From: Pseudomonas monteilii NBRC 103158 = DSM 14164
GTDB taxonomy: Bacteria; Pseudomonadota; Gammaproteobacteria; Pseudomonadales; Pseudomonadaceae
Length of the DNA stretch: 64,000 bases
NCBI RefSeq assembly: GCF_000730605.1
Contig: NZ_BBIS01000025.1
Span: 124,001 to 188,000, forward strand
Direction of reading: 5' to 3'
In this document: positions 8,983 to 17,113 of the stretch, one piece after another
How the letters are laid out: every line of letters begins with the position of its first letter
How positions within the stretch are numbered: the first letter of the stretch is position 1
Notes under the pieces: generated by a model
The model's input: only the letters and a program-made list of their open reading frames with translations
Databases searched by the model: none
What the model was told of the DNA's origin: nothing
Program-made: the position numbers and the translations under genes

Positions 8983-9774
8983 TCAGCACCCCTTGAAATC
9001 TGGCGTGCGCTTGTTCATGAAGGCGCTCACGCCTTCGCGGTAGTCTTCGCTGCGCCCGGCTAGGCGCTGCAGATCACGTTCCAGCTCCAGCTGCTCATCG
9101 AAGCCATTGTCGAAGCTGGCATTGAGGCCGCGCTTGATCAGGGCCAGACCGTAAGTGGGCTGGGTGGCAAGCTGGCGGGCGAGGGTGAGGGCCTCGTCAC
9201 GCAGCGCGGCATCGTCCACTACGCGATGGATCAGCCCCCACTGCTGGGCCTGTTCGGCGCCAAGGCGGTCGCCCAGCATGGCCAGGGCCTTGGCCCGTGC
9301 CATGCCGACCAGGCGCGGCAGCAGCCAGGTACCACCCGAGTCCGGCACCAGGCCGATCTTGCAGAACGCCTGAATGAAGCTTGCAGAGCGGGCAGCCAGT
9401 ACCAGGTCGCAGGCCAGCGGTATGTTGGCACCGGCGCCAGCGGCCACGCCGTTGACCGCACAGATCACCGGCAGCGGCAGGTCGCGCAGTGTGCGCACCA
9501 GCGGGTTGTAAAACCTGTCGATGGACTCGCCAAGGTCTGGCATTTCGGCACCTGGGGCAACGTTGCGGTCGGACAGGTCCTGGCCGGCGCAGAAGCCACG
9601 GCCTTCGCCGGTCAGCAGCAGCACCCGCGCGTCACTGCTCTGGCGTACTTGCTTGAGTGCCTCGCGCACTTCCAGGTGCATGGCGGTGTTGAAGCTGTTC
9701 AGTTGCTCGGGGCGGTTAAGCGAGAGGAGGGCGACGCCGTCCTCGATGGAAAACAGGATGTGCTGGAAAGTCAT
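8983..9774 (-). CDS. paaG: Ring-1,2-epoxyphenylacetyl-CoA isomerase PaaG
   Basis: A 263-residue crotonase-fold enzyme. The oxyanion-hole segments GFCAGQDLSD and GVAAGAGANIPLACDLVLA, and the catalytic-region KIGLVPDSGGTW, match PaaG, which isomerises the ring epoxide to an oxepin and later shifts a double bond. It ends in MNKRTPDFKGC, as in close homologues. It follows paaF by 33 bp. Confidence 0.94.
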   Translation of the reverse strand: MTFQHILFSIEDGVALLSLNRPEQLNSFNTAMHLEVREALKQVRQSSDARVLLLTGEGRGFCAGQDLSDRNVAPGAEMPDLGESIDRFYNPLVRTLRDLPLPVICAVNGVAAGAGANIPLACDLVLAARSASFIQAFCKIGLVPDSGGTWLLPRLVGMARAKALAMLGDRLGAEQAQQWGLIHRVVDDAALRDEALTLARQLATQPTYGLALIKRGLNASFDNGFDEQLELERDLQRLAGRSEDYREGVSAFMNKRTPDFKGC

Positions 9775-9807
9775 GACAGACTCGCTCCGTCAGTCGAGGG
9801 AAAATGG

Positions 9808-10581
9808 TCAGCGGCCCTGGAAGCGGGCCTGGCGCTTTTCCTGGAATGCTCGGATGCCTTCATCGCGGTCGGCGGTACCGGCAAGCAGGGTGAACGCATG
9901 CCGTTCGAAACGCAGGCCGCTGGCCAGGTCGGTGTCGCCGGCTTTCAGTAACGCCTCCTTGCCCAGACGCACAGCCAGGGGCGCCTTGGCGGCAATGCTG
10001 CGGGCAACCTGCAGGGCGCGTTCCACGGTGAGTTCGGGTTGAGTGGTTTCGCTGACCAGGCCGGCCTGCAGGGCGTGGCGGGCGGAGATCGCTTCACCTG
10101 TCAACACCATCTGCATGGCCAACGGCTTGCCGACGGCGCGCAACAGGCGCTGGGTGCCGCCGGCGCCGGGGATGATGCCGAGGTTGATTTCCGGCTGACC
10201 GAAACGGGCGTCGGTACCGGCAATGACGATGTCGGCACACATCACCAGCTCGCAACCGCCACCCAGTGCATAGCCGTTCACGGCGGCAATCAGCGGCTTG
10301 GCGAATGCAGCGATCGCTTGCCAATGGGCTACACGAGGGTCGTTGAGAATGCCGACCAGATCGCGCTCGGCCATCTCACGGATGTCGGCACCTGCGGCAA
10401 ATGCCTTGGGGCTGCCAGTAATCACTACGGCGCGTATCTGCTCGTCGCCCTCGGCAAGCTTCAAGGCCGCAGCCAGCTCTGCCAGTAGCTCGGTACACAA
10501 GGCATTCAGGGCCTCAGGCCGTTGCAAGGTGATGAGCTGAACGCCAAGTTCGGGCGCCTGCACATCGAGATATCGCGGCAT
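9808..10581 (-). CDS. paaF: 2,3-dehydroadipyl-CoA hydratase PaaF
   Basis: A 257-residue enoyl-CoA hydratase with FAAGADIREM, NGYALGGGCELVMCADIVIA and the glutamate-bearing FGQPEINLGIIPGAGGTQ. It hydrates 2,3-dehydroadipyl-CoA to 3-hydroxyadipyl-CoA. It is the first gene of the paaFGHIJK transcript, whose promoter lies in 10582-10740. Confidence 0.94.
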   Translation of the reverse strand: MPRYLDVQAPELGVQLITLQRPEALNALCTELLAELAAALKLAEGDEQIRAVVITGSPKAFAAGADIREMAERDLVGILNDPRVAHWQAIAAFAKPLIAAVNGYALGGGCELVMCADIVIAGTDARFGQPEINLGIIPGAGGTQRLLRAVGKPLAMQMVLTGEAISARHALQAGLVSETTQPELTVERALQVARSIAAKAPLAVRLGKEALLKAGDTDLASGLRFERHAFTLLAGTADRDEGIRAFQEKRQARFQGR

Positions 10582-10929
10582 GTCGGGTTCCTCTGGCTAC
10601 ACGCACGGCACATCGTGGCGCCGGCATTTCTTGGATTTGTTTTTTGCAAGGCGTGATGCTGGGTCACGACCAAGTGCAGCCAGTATATGCACCACGCGAT
10701 ACCACTACGCAATGTTAAAAATTCAATTGCGTATCTCTTTATGCGATTTTAAGCCTCAAAAACAGGCATCGATGAGCTTTCGATTAAACGTTTCATCTGG
10801 CTATTAATCACAGTTATAGCTAGATTTATCCCGATTTTTCACCCACCAGAGAAGCGATACACGATTGACGAGTAAACTGCTTGTGATACAAGCTCTAACT
10901 GCATACAAAGACATTTCAGGAGTTTTACC
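10582..10929. promoter_or_regulatory. Divergent paaF / paaY control region
   Basis: This 348-bp gap is AT-rich. It holds an inverted repeat TACGCAAT (10706-10713) / ATTGCGTA (10726-10733) on the paaF side. On the paaY side are AAGCGATACAC (10852-10862) and the hairpin-like GCTTGTGATACAAGC (10879-10893). AAGCGATACAC also occurs, inverted, before paaA, so these are candidate PaaX sites. No gene was found in the gap. Confidence 0.5.
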
Positions 10930-11529
10930 ATGCCTTGTTATCGACTGGACGGCCTGACGCCCGTGGTGCATCCATCAGCCTACGTACACCCCAGTGCAGT
11001 GCTGATCGGCGACGTCATCGTCGGCCCTGGTTGCTACATAGGCCCATTGGCATCGCTGCGGGGAGATTTCGGCCGTATCGTGCTGGAGGAGGGTGCCAAC
11101 CTGCAGGACACCTGCGTAATGCATGGCTTTCCGGGCGGCGATACCGTGGTAGAACGCAACGGGCATATCGGACATGGCGCCGTGTTGCACGGGTGCCGAG
11201 TAGGCGAGGACGCCTTGATCGGGATGAATGCGGTGGTGATGGATGGCGCCCATATCGCACCACGCTGCATCGTAGCGGCTGCCAGCTTCGTCAAAGCTGG
11301 CTTCGAGTGCGAAGCTCAAAGCCTTGTAATGGGCTCGCCAGCCCAGATGAAACGGCGCCTGAGCGAGCAGGAGCTGGCTTGGAAGCAGCGCGGCACTGCG
11401 CAATACCAGCAGTTGGCGCAGCGCTGCATGAACACCATGGTCGAATGCTCGCCACTGGCCGAGGTTGAAGCAGGGCGGCTGCGTATGGAAGACACAGGCA
11501 TCAGGCCCAAAGGCCAGGCGACGGCATGA
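10930..11529 (+). CDS. paaY: PaaY, gamma-carbonic-anhydrase-like hexapeptide thioesterase
   Basis: A 199-residue left-handed beta-helix protein with repeated hexapeptides (residues about 13-140, for example [19 protein letters not shown]) and histidines in the GHGAVLHGC region that bind zinc in this family. PaaY proteins hydrolyse or salvage inhibitory CoA esters formed during phenylacetate breakdown. TTTCAGGAG precedes the start. It leads the paaYX pair on the plus strand. Confidence 0.93.
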   Translation: MPCYRLDGLTPVVHPSAYVHPSAVLIGDVIVGPGCYIGPLASLRGDFGRIVLEEGANLQDTCVMHGFPGGDTVVERNGHIGHGAVLHGCRVGEDALIGMNAVVMDGAHIAPRCIVAAASFVKAGFECEAQSLVMGSPAQMKRRLSEQELAWKQRGTAQYQQLAQRCMNTMVECSPLAEVEAGRLRMEDTGIRPKGQATA

Positions 11530-11606
11530 GCCTGCTTGCGTCACGCAATGGCCAGGCGGCCCGCCGCACAGGTATAGTCGGTGCTTTATCCGCGCACAGT
11601 TCGCCC

Positions 11607-12530
11607 ATGAGCAATCTTGCCCCACTGAACAACTTGATCACTCGCTTCCAGGAGCAGACGCCGATCCGCGCCAGCTCCCTGATCATCACCTTGTACGGCG
11701 ATGCCATCGAGCCCCACGGCGGTACCGTTTGGCTAGGTAGCCTGATCAACCTGCTGGAGCCTATCGGCATCAATGAACGGCTGATTCGCACATCGATCTT
11801 TCGCCTGACCAAAGAAGGTTGGCTCACGGCTGAAAAGGTTGGTCGGCGCAGTTACTACAGCCTGACGGGCACGGGTCGAAGACGCTTCGAGAAAGCCTTC
11901 AAACGCGTCTACAGCCCAAGCCAACCCGCTTGGGACGGGGCGTGGACGCTAGTGCTGCTGTCGCAACTGGAGGCAGGTAAACGCAAGGCCTTGCGTGAAG
12001 AGCTGGAGTGGCAGGGGTTTGGTGTAATGGCGCCGAACCTGTTGGGTTGCCCGCGGGCAGACCGTGCCGACCTGGCTGCCACGTTGCGCGAACTCGAGGC
12101 CAGCGACGACAGCATTGTCTTTGAAACCCACACACAGGAAGTACTTGCGTCAAAAGCCATGCGCGCCCAGGTGCGGGAGAGCTGGCGTATCGACGAGCTG
12201 GGACAGCAGTACAGCGAGTTCATCCAGCTGTTCAGACCGCTGTGGCAGGTGCTGAAAGAGCAGACGGTGCTTGATGCGCAAGATTGCTTCCTGGCACGCA
12301 CGCTGCTGATTCACGAGTACCGCCGCTTGCTGTTACGCGACCCGCAACTGCCAGAGGAGTTACTACCAGGGGACTGGGAGGGAAGGGCCGCACGACAGCT
12401 GTGCCGTAACCTCTATCGGTTGGTGTTTGCCAAGGCAGAGGAATGGCTGAACGCAGCACTGGAGACGGCTGACGGTCCATTGCCCGATGTTAACGAGAGC
12501 TTCTACAAGCGGTTTGGTGGATTGGCGTAA
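11607..12530 (+). CDS. paaX: Phenylacetate pathway repressor PaaX
   Basis: A 307-residue PaaX-family transcriptional repressor with an N-terminal winged helix (residues about 15-90, including RTSIFRLTKEGWLTAEKVGRRSYYSLT) and the PaaX-like C-terminal domain. It represses the paa operons and is released by phenylacetyl-CoA. The ATG at 11607 matches the family start. An in-frame ATG at 11526 overlaps the paaY stop (ATGA) and would add 27 residues unlike the family, so it is less likely, though translational coupling there is possible. Confidence 0.94.
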   Translation: MSNLAPLNNLITRFQEQTPIRASSLIITLYGDAIEPHGGTVWLGSLINLLEPIGINERLIRTSIFRLTKEGWLTAEKVGRRSYYSLTGTGRRRFEKAFKRVYSPSQPAWDGAWTLVLLSQLEAGKRKALREELEWQGFGVMAPNLLGCPRADRADLAATLRELEASDDSIVFETHTQEVLASKAMRAQVRESWRIDELGQQYSEFIQLFRPLWQVLKEQTVLDAQDCFLARTLLIHEYRRLLLRDPQLPEELLPGDWEGRAARQLCRNLYRLVFAKAEEWLNAALETADGPLPDVNESFYKRFGGLA

Positions 12531-12748
12531 GGGTAAAGAGTGGGCAGTTATCCGTCCTTTTTATATAACTACGCTAAATGAATACAGATGAGATTACTCA
12601 CCTGTATTAAGAGGGGGCGTTAGCTGTCGGTGCTGATGGGCAAAACCCGTTTTTTACCCATTCAGTGCATCCAGTCCGGCCGTTGGCGGGTATTGCTTAT
12701 GGGCGGCCTGTGACTGCCCAGCCAAATGACCTGTCAGGAGCACTACCC
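12531..12748. promoter_or_regulatory. Gap with two inverted-repeat signals
   Basis: At 12564-12584 lies TATAACTACGCTAAATGAAT plus A, which recurs with one change at 33482-33502. It runs into a near-perfect inverted repeat AATACAGATGAG (12581-12592) / CTCACCTGTATT (12597-12608) with a four-base spacer. The position between paaX and the DUF3455 gene suits an operator, but no regulator is identified. Confidence 0.35.
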
Positions 12749-13276
12749 ATGAGCCTCAAACCCTCCGTCTGCCTGCTCGCCTGCTGCCTCGCCCTGGCGC
12801 TGCAACCCGCTCACGCCCAAACCGCGCTGCCAGATGCGGTCAAGGTCCCCGATGGTCATCGCGTCTTGCTCGAGACCGTCGGCGTCGGCGAGATCACCTA
12901 CGAGTGCCGCGACAAGGCCAACACCCCTGGCCAGACCGAATGGACCTTCGTAGGCCCCAAGGCCGCGCTCAATGACCGTGCCGGCAGACAGGTGGGCGAC
13001 TACTTCGGCCCACCCGCCACCTGGCAGGCCAAGGACGGATCAAAAGTCACCGGCACCCAGGTGGCGGTGGCACCTGCAGACAAGGGCGCTATACCTTATC
13101 AACTGGTCAAGGCCAACCTGGCCGAAGGCAAAGGCGCCATGCAGGGCGTCAGCTACATCCAGCGCCTGGCCACCCGCGGCGGCGTGGCGCCGGCAAGTGA
13201 CTGTACGGCGCAGAACAAAGGTGCTAGGCAGGTCGTCATGTACCAGGCCGACTATGTGTTCTGGACAGCCAATTAA
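12749..13276 (+). CDS. Secreted DUF3455 protein
   Basis: A 175-residue protein with a Sec signal peptide (MSLKPSVCLLACCLALALQP..., cleavage near AHA-QT at about residue 24) followed by a DUF3455 domain with the conserved ITYECRDK and W-x-F-V-G-P-K-A segments. Function is unknown. The start at 12749 follows AGGAG. It precedes the ECF sigma/anti-sigma pair by about 100 bp; DUF3455 genes are often found beside such pairs, so it may be a target or part of the same response. Confidence 0.85.
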   Translation: MSLKPSVCLLACCLALALQPAHAQTALPDAVKVPDGHRVLLETVGVGEITYECRDKANTPGQTEWTFVGPKAALNDRAGRQVGDYFGPPATWQAKDGSKVTGTQVAVAPADKGAIPYQLVKANLAEGKGAMQGVSYIQRLATRGGVAPASDCTAQNKGARQVVMYQADYVFWTAN

Positions 13277-13379
13277 GACGCACTTGAGCAGACGCCTTGC
13301 AATCGTTCATCTATGCTCGTTGGCAAGCCCCCGGCTGGATGGCCGGGGTACCTTGCATGACACAAGGAAGCTGCACACG

Positions 13380-13928
13380 TTGAACTCGCCTGTCGCCCCC
13401 TTCGACTTCCACCGCTGCCTGGAGGCCTGCGCACAGGGTGACCGGCGTGCCCTGCAGGCGCTTTACGACCACGAAGGCGCGCGCCTGCTGGGCGTTGCCC
13501 GGCGCATCGCGCGTGACGACGCCAGCGCAGAAGACATCGTCCACGATGCCTTTATCCGTATCTGGACCCGCTCCGCCAGCTTCGACCCCGCACGCGGCTC
13601 TGCGCGCGGCTGGATCTACAGCATCACCCGACACCTGGCACTGAATTCGATCCGCGACTCACGCCGTGAAACCGTGCTGGACGAAGCCGATATGGATACG
13701 ACGCCCACATTGCACGGGGGATTCGATGACGTTGACCTCTGGTCAGGGTCGGCGAAGATCTACCGTTGCCTTGAAAAACTGCAGCCTGCACCACAGCGTT
13801 GCATCCTGCACGCTTATGTGGACGGCTGCAGCCACGCCGAAATCGCCGGGCTGCTGGGAGCGCCATTGGGCACCGTCAAAGCCTGGATCAAGCGCAGCCT
13901 AAAGGCATTGCGGGAATGCCTGGAATGA
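13380..13928 (+). CDS. ECF-type RNA polymerase sigma factor
   Basis: A protein of about 182 residues with sigma region 2 (DDASAEDIVHDAFIRIWTRS) and region 4 (CILHAYVDGCSHAEIAGLLG followed by APLGTVKAWIKRSLKALREC). No ATG fits; the best start is TTG at 13380, with AAGGAAG nine bases upstream. Its stop overlaps the anti-sigma start (ATGA), the typical arrangement of a sigma factor with its membrane-bound inhibitor. Confidence 0.88.
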   Translation: MNSPVAPFDFHRCLEACAQGDRRALQALYDHEGARLLGVARRIARDDASAEDIVHDAFIRIWTRSASFDPARGSARGWIYSITRHLALNSIRDSRRETVLDEADMDTTPTLHGGFDDVDLWSGSAKIYRCLEKLQPAPQRCILHAYVDGCSHAEIAGLLGAPLGTVKAWIKRSLKALRECLE

Positions 13929-14623
13929 AGCCGGATACTGCCGAGGAACTGGATAGCCTCGCCGGCGAGTTCGTGCTGGGAACCCTGTCGCCACAGCAAC
14001 ACGCCACAGTGGCCGAGCGCCTGGTCAACGACACGGCTTTGCGCGCCGCAGTGAATGCCTGGGAAGCACGTTTGCTGGAGCTGACCGCGCTGGCTGCGCC
14101 GCAACCTCCAAGCGCCCGCCTGTGGGGCCGCATCCAGCGCAGCCTGAATGAAATGGCCGCACCTGCCACACAGCAGCAAGTTAAATGGTGGCGACGCCTC
14201 GGCCTGTGGCATGGGCTGAGTGCTGCGGGGCTGGCTGCAAGCGCGGTCCTGGCGTTTACATTGCTTACTGCGCCCCCGCCGACCACCCAATTCGTGGTGG
14301 TATTGGTGGCGCCGAACAGCCAAACTGCCGGCTGGGTGGTGCAGACCAGCGATAGCCGCATGATAGAGCTGATCCCGCTTGGCCAGGATGCTGTCCCCGA
14401 AGGCATGGCCCTTCAGTTCTGGACCAAGGGCGAACAGTGGCAAGCACCGGTTTCACTGGGCCTAGTCAAACCCGGGGAGCCCTATCGTGTTCCGCTACAG
14501 AGCCTGCCACCGCTAGAGGCCAACCAATTGTTCGAACTGACACTGGAGAAATCTGGCGGTTCGCCTACCGGGCTGCCTACGGGCCCAGTGAAGTTCATTG
14601 GCCGCGCGGTAAAAGTGATCTGA
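13925..14623 (+). CDS. RskA-type anti-sigma factor
   Basis: A 232-residue protein with an N-terminal cytoplasmic segment (AGEFVLGTLSPQQHATVAERL, the usual ZAS-like/RskA beginning), one transmembrane helix at about residues 99-117 (LSAAGLAASAVLAFTLLTA) and a periplasmic anti-sigma-K domain. It would hold the preceding ECF sigma factor at the membrane until a periplasmic signal releases it. No zinc-binding HxxxCxxC motif is visible, as in RskA-class inhibitors. Confidence 0.87.
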   Translation: MKPDTAEELDSLAGEFVLGTLSPQQHATVAERLVNDTALRAAVNAWEARLLELTALAAPQPPSARLWGRIQRSLNEMAAPATQQQVKWWRRLGLWHGLSAAGLAASAVLAFTLLTAPPPTTQFVVVLVAPNSQTAGWVVQTSDSRMIELIPLGQDAVPEGMALQFWTKGEQWQAPVSLGLVKPGEPYRVPLQSLPPLEANQLFELTLEKSGGSPTGLPTGPVKFIGRAVKVI

Positions 14624-14910
14624 CCAAAGGTCTGCAACCACTGACCGCTATGGGTCGATAGCAGCCTTTGGCGATAGCTCCCAAGCAGGGGAATTTTGCT
14701 CCCCGTCCAATACGCATTCTTGCCCAGGCGCATTCGCGTATAAGCCTGTTTATGCGCTATCGACGTCTGGACCTCAACATTCGGAGCGTTCCGACTGATT
14801 ATAAAGCAGCAATGCTGACCCCATTGTGACCAAGGAGTGGCCGCTCTTAGCGCGCTGACTGCTGTCTCCAACGATCAGCACGCGCACTGCGACCAAGGTC
14901 GAATCCGTGA

Positions 14911-14943
14911 CTTCAGATTCCCTTCAGATTGACCACTGATACT
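14911..14943 (+). promoter_or_regulatory. Candidate OmpR-family regulator box and promoter of the hemolysin-ligase operon
   Basis: A tandem direct repeat CTTCAGATT at 14911-14919 and 14922-14930 gives TTCAGA-N5-TTCAGA with an 11-bp period, the geometry bound by PmrA/QseB/ColR-like regulators. A possible -10 (TGATAC, 14937-14942) lies eight bases after the second TTCAGA. The response regulator at 19228, at the end of the same gene run, is the likely binder. Inferred. Confidence 0.5.
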
Positions 14944-14971
14944 CCCCCCCATCAAGCCAACGGGGGGGAGT
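14941..14971 (+). promoter_or_regulatory. Inverted repeat covering the ribosome-binding site
   Basis: ACTCCCCCCC (14941-14950) and GGGGGGGAGT (14962-14971) are perfect complements around an 11-base loop. The right arm supplies the purine-rich Shine-Dalgarno sequence three bases before the ATG at 14975. If the left arm is transcribed, the ribosome site would be buried. If transcription starts near 14949, as the putative -10 implies, most of the left arm is absent and the repeat acts at DNA level or not at all. Confidence 0.4.
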
Positions 14972-14974
14972 TTC

Positions 14975-15652
14975 ATGACCCAGTCTCAGTGGAGCGGCCT
15001 GCTCCCATTGCCTATCGGCAGCCACGTCGACCATCAGGCCCACTTGTCGCTTCATCTGCACAAGGACCCTGGCCGCGATGAGCTGGAGCACTTCATTCAT
15101 CAGTGCTTTGCCAGCGTGCACCACGCTGATGTGCAGCATTACCTGCCAGAACTGCTGGCGCTGCATGACAGCCATGGTCGGCTGATTGCTGCCGCAGGCT
15201 TGCGCCCGGCCAGCAGCGGGCCGCTGTTTCTCGAGCACTACCTAGATGAGCCGCTGGAAGCTGCAATTTCACGCGTAGCGGGCTGCCCCATTGAGCGTGA
15301 GTGCATGGTCGAAGTCGGCAACCTGGCCTCGCTCAGTGCCGGTAGCGCGCGAATCATGATCATAGCGGTGACCTGGCTATTGGCTACACGGGGCCTGAAG
15401 TGGGTGGCATTCACCGGCGCGACGACACTGATCAACAGCTTCCAGCGCCTGGGGTTGGTGCCATCGGTACTGGCGGCGGCCGACCCGGCTCGGCTGAATG
15501 GGCAGGTGGACCAATGGGGTACCTACTACGCTCAGCATCCGCAAGTCTTTGCCGGCAGCATTGGTCATGGCTTCGATGCCTTGAGCAAGGCTGGGGTGTT
15601 TCAGCGCCTAGGATTGCCAACCGCCTTCCAGGAGACTGGTCATGCCGCATGA
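14975..15652 (+). CDS. Thermostable hemolysin family protein (GNAT-like)
   Basis: A 225-residue protein of the T_hemolysin family, whose fold is thought to be related to GNAT acyltransferases. Visible conserved parts are GRLIAAAGLRPASSGPLFLEHYLD, the VEVGNLASLSAG segment and the WVAFTGATTLINSFQRLGL region. No signal peptide is seen, so a cytoplasmic acyltransferase role fits better than a secreted toxin. It heads the gene run and overlaps the ligase gene by 11 bases. Substrate unknown. Confidence 0.8.
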   Translation: MTQSQWSGLLPLPIGSHVDHQAHLSLHLHKDPGRDELEHFIHQCFASVHHADVQHYLPELLALHDSHGRLIAAAGLRPASSGPLFLEHYLDEPLEAAISRVAGCPIERECMVEVGNLASLSAGSARIMIIAVTWLLATRGLKWVAFTGATTLINSFQRLGLVPSVLAAADPARLNGQVDQWGTYYAQHPQVFAGSIGHGFDALSKAGVFQRLGLPTAFQETGHAA

Positions 15653-17105
15653 ACTGGAGCGCTTCCATCAACTGCTGGTCACGTTTTCCCGCGATCACGG
15701 TGACGCCATTGCCGTGCAAGGGGCGACTGAGCGCTTCACCTACAGGCAGCTACTGGCAGAGGTGGGGTTGCGCACCCACGGCTTGCGTACGTGTTCGCCT
15801 GGCCCTCTGGTACTGGCGCTGGATAGCAGCCCGCAGTTGGTGTTCTGGGATTTGGCGGCGCTGTTTGCCGAGCGTCCTTGTGTAATCGTGCCGTCGTTCT
15901 TCAGTGTTGCCCAGTTCAGCCATTGCATCGAGCAGAGTGGCGCCAGCCATGTGCTGTGCGACCCGCAATGGCACGGTACGCTCGCCGAACTGGGGTTCGT
16001 TCAGCAGGACGTGTTCTGGGTTCGCGAGGCAGAGCCCGCTGCAGCGCTGCCTGAAGGTACCGCCAAGATCACCTACACCTCCGGCAGCACGGGCAAGCCC
16101 AAAGGCGTGTGCCTTTCTGCTGCGGCCCTGTTGCGTGTCGCCCGGGAACTGGAGGTGGCCAGCCGGCCCAGTGAACCTCAGCGTTACCTGGCGGTGCTGC
16201 CGCTGGGCGTGCTGCTTGAAAACCTTGGTGTCTACGCCGCATTGATGGCCGGGGCGAGTGTGCTGCTTTACCCCCAGGCGCAACTGGGCATGGGCGGTGC
16301 AAGCCAGGTCGATTTCAAGCGCTTGCTGGGGGCCATCGCCCTGAGCGGCGCGCAGAGCCTGATTCTGGTGCCGCAGCTGTTGATGGGGCTGATCACTGCT
16401 ATCGAGCGTGGGCTGATGCGGGTGGGGGCGCTACGGTTCGTTGCGGTCGGCGGTGCCCGTGTGGCACCCAGCTTGCTGGCCCGCGCCGAAGCGATCGGCC
16501 TGCCGGTGTTCGAGGGCTATGGCTTGTCAGAGTGTGCTTCGGTGGTGGCCTTGAACCGGCCGGGCGCAACCCGCCGCGGCAGTGTCGGCAAACCGCTGCC
16601 CCATGTGCAGGTGCGGATCGCCGAGGACGGGGAGGTACTGGTGGCGGGCTCGGTGCTGCTCGGCTATCTGGAGGAACCACCCGTCTGCGATAGCTGGTGG
16701 GCCACCGGCGACCTAGGCCATTTCGACGAGGAGGGCTACCTGTACCTCGATGGCCGCAAGAAACACCAGTTCATCACCAGCTTCGGGCGCAACGTCAACC
16801 CGGAATGGGTGGAGGCCGAACTGACCCAGAGCGGCGTGATCGCCCAGGCGTTCGTACATGGCGAGGCCCTGCCAAAGAACCTGGCATTGCTCTGGCCGCT
16901 GGACCCCGCTACCCCCGACACCCTCATCGACAAGGCTGTGCAGCAGTGCAATGCCTTGCTGCCGGACTACGCCAGGGTCCATGCCTGGCGTCGCCTGCCG
17001 TGCCCCCTGTCCAGTACCGACGACACACTGACCGCCAATGGCCGCCCGCGCCGCGAGGCCATCCTGCGGCGTTACCACTCCCTGTTATCCGACATCCCTT
17101 TGTGA
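15642..17105 (+). CDS. AMP-dependent acyl/aryl ligase (ANL family) with an atypical A10 motif
   Basis: A 487-residue adenylating enzyme with the P-loop ITYTSGSTGKPKGVCLS (about residues 143-159), the GYGLSE motif and a TGDLGHF ATP-binding motif. The C-terminal A10 motif reads TANGRPRRE: the usual catalytic lysine (NGK) is Arg468. Such a change normally slows adenylation strongly, so the enzyme may use another lysine, favour the second half-reaction, or act on a special acceptor. It probably supplies an activated acyl group to its neighbours. Substrate not predictable. Confidence 0.82.
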   Translation: MPHELERFHQLLVTFSRDHGDAIAVQGATERFTYRQLLAEVGLRTHGLRTCSPGPLVLALDSSPQLVFWDLAALFAERPCVIVPSFFSVAQFSHCIEQSGASHVLCDPQWHGTLAELGFVQQDVFWVREAEPAAALPEGTAKITYTSGSTGKPKGVCLSAAALLRVARELEVASRPSEPQRYLAVLPLGVLLENLGVYAALMAGASVLLYPQAQLGMGGASQVDFKRLLGAIALSGAQSLILVPQLLMGLITAIERGLMRVGALRFVAVGGARVAPSLLARAEAIGLPVFEGYGLSECASVVALNRPGATRRGSVGKPLPHVQVRIAEDGEVLVAGSVLLGYLEEPPVCDSWWATGDLGHFDEEGYLYLDGRKKHQFITSFGRNVNPEWVEAELTQSGVIAQAFVHGEALPKNLALLWPLDPATPDTLIDKAVQQCNALLPDYARVHAWRRLPCPLSSTDDTLTANGRPRREAILRRYHSLLSDIPL

Positions 17106-17113
17106 GGTCTGCC

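Noticed and set aside
11526..11606. Upstream ATG for PaaX overlapping the paaY stop
   Set aside because: The 27 extra residues do not resemble PaaX proteins; the ATG at 11607 matches the family start.
1..12530. paaZ missing from the paa cluster
   Set aside because: The cluster runs off the left edge at paaL, beyond which paaZ usually lies in P. putida, so absence cannot be claimed.
12972..13379. N-terminal extension of the ECF sigma frame
   Set aside because: It reads through the DUF3455 gene in another frame; the sigma domains begin after the TTG at 13380.
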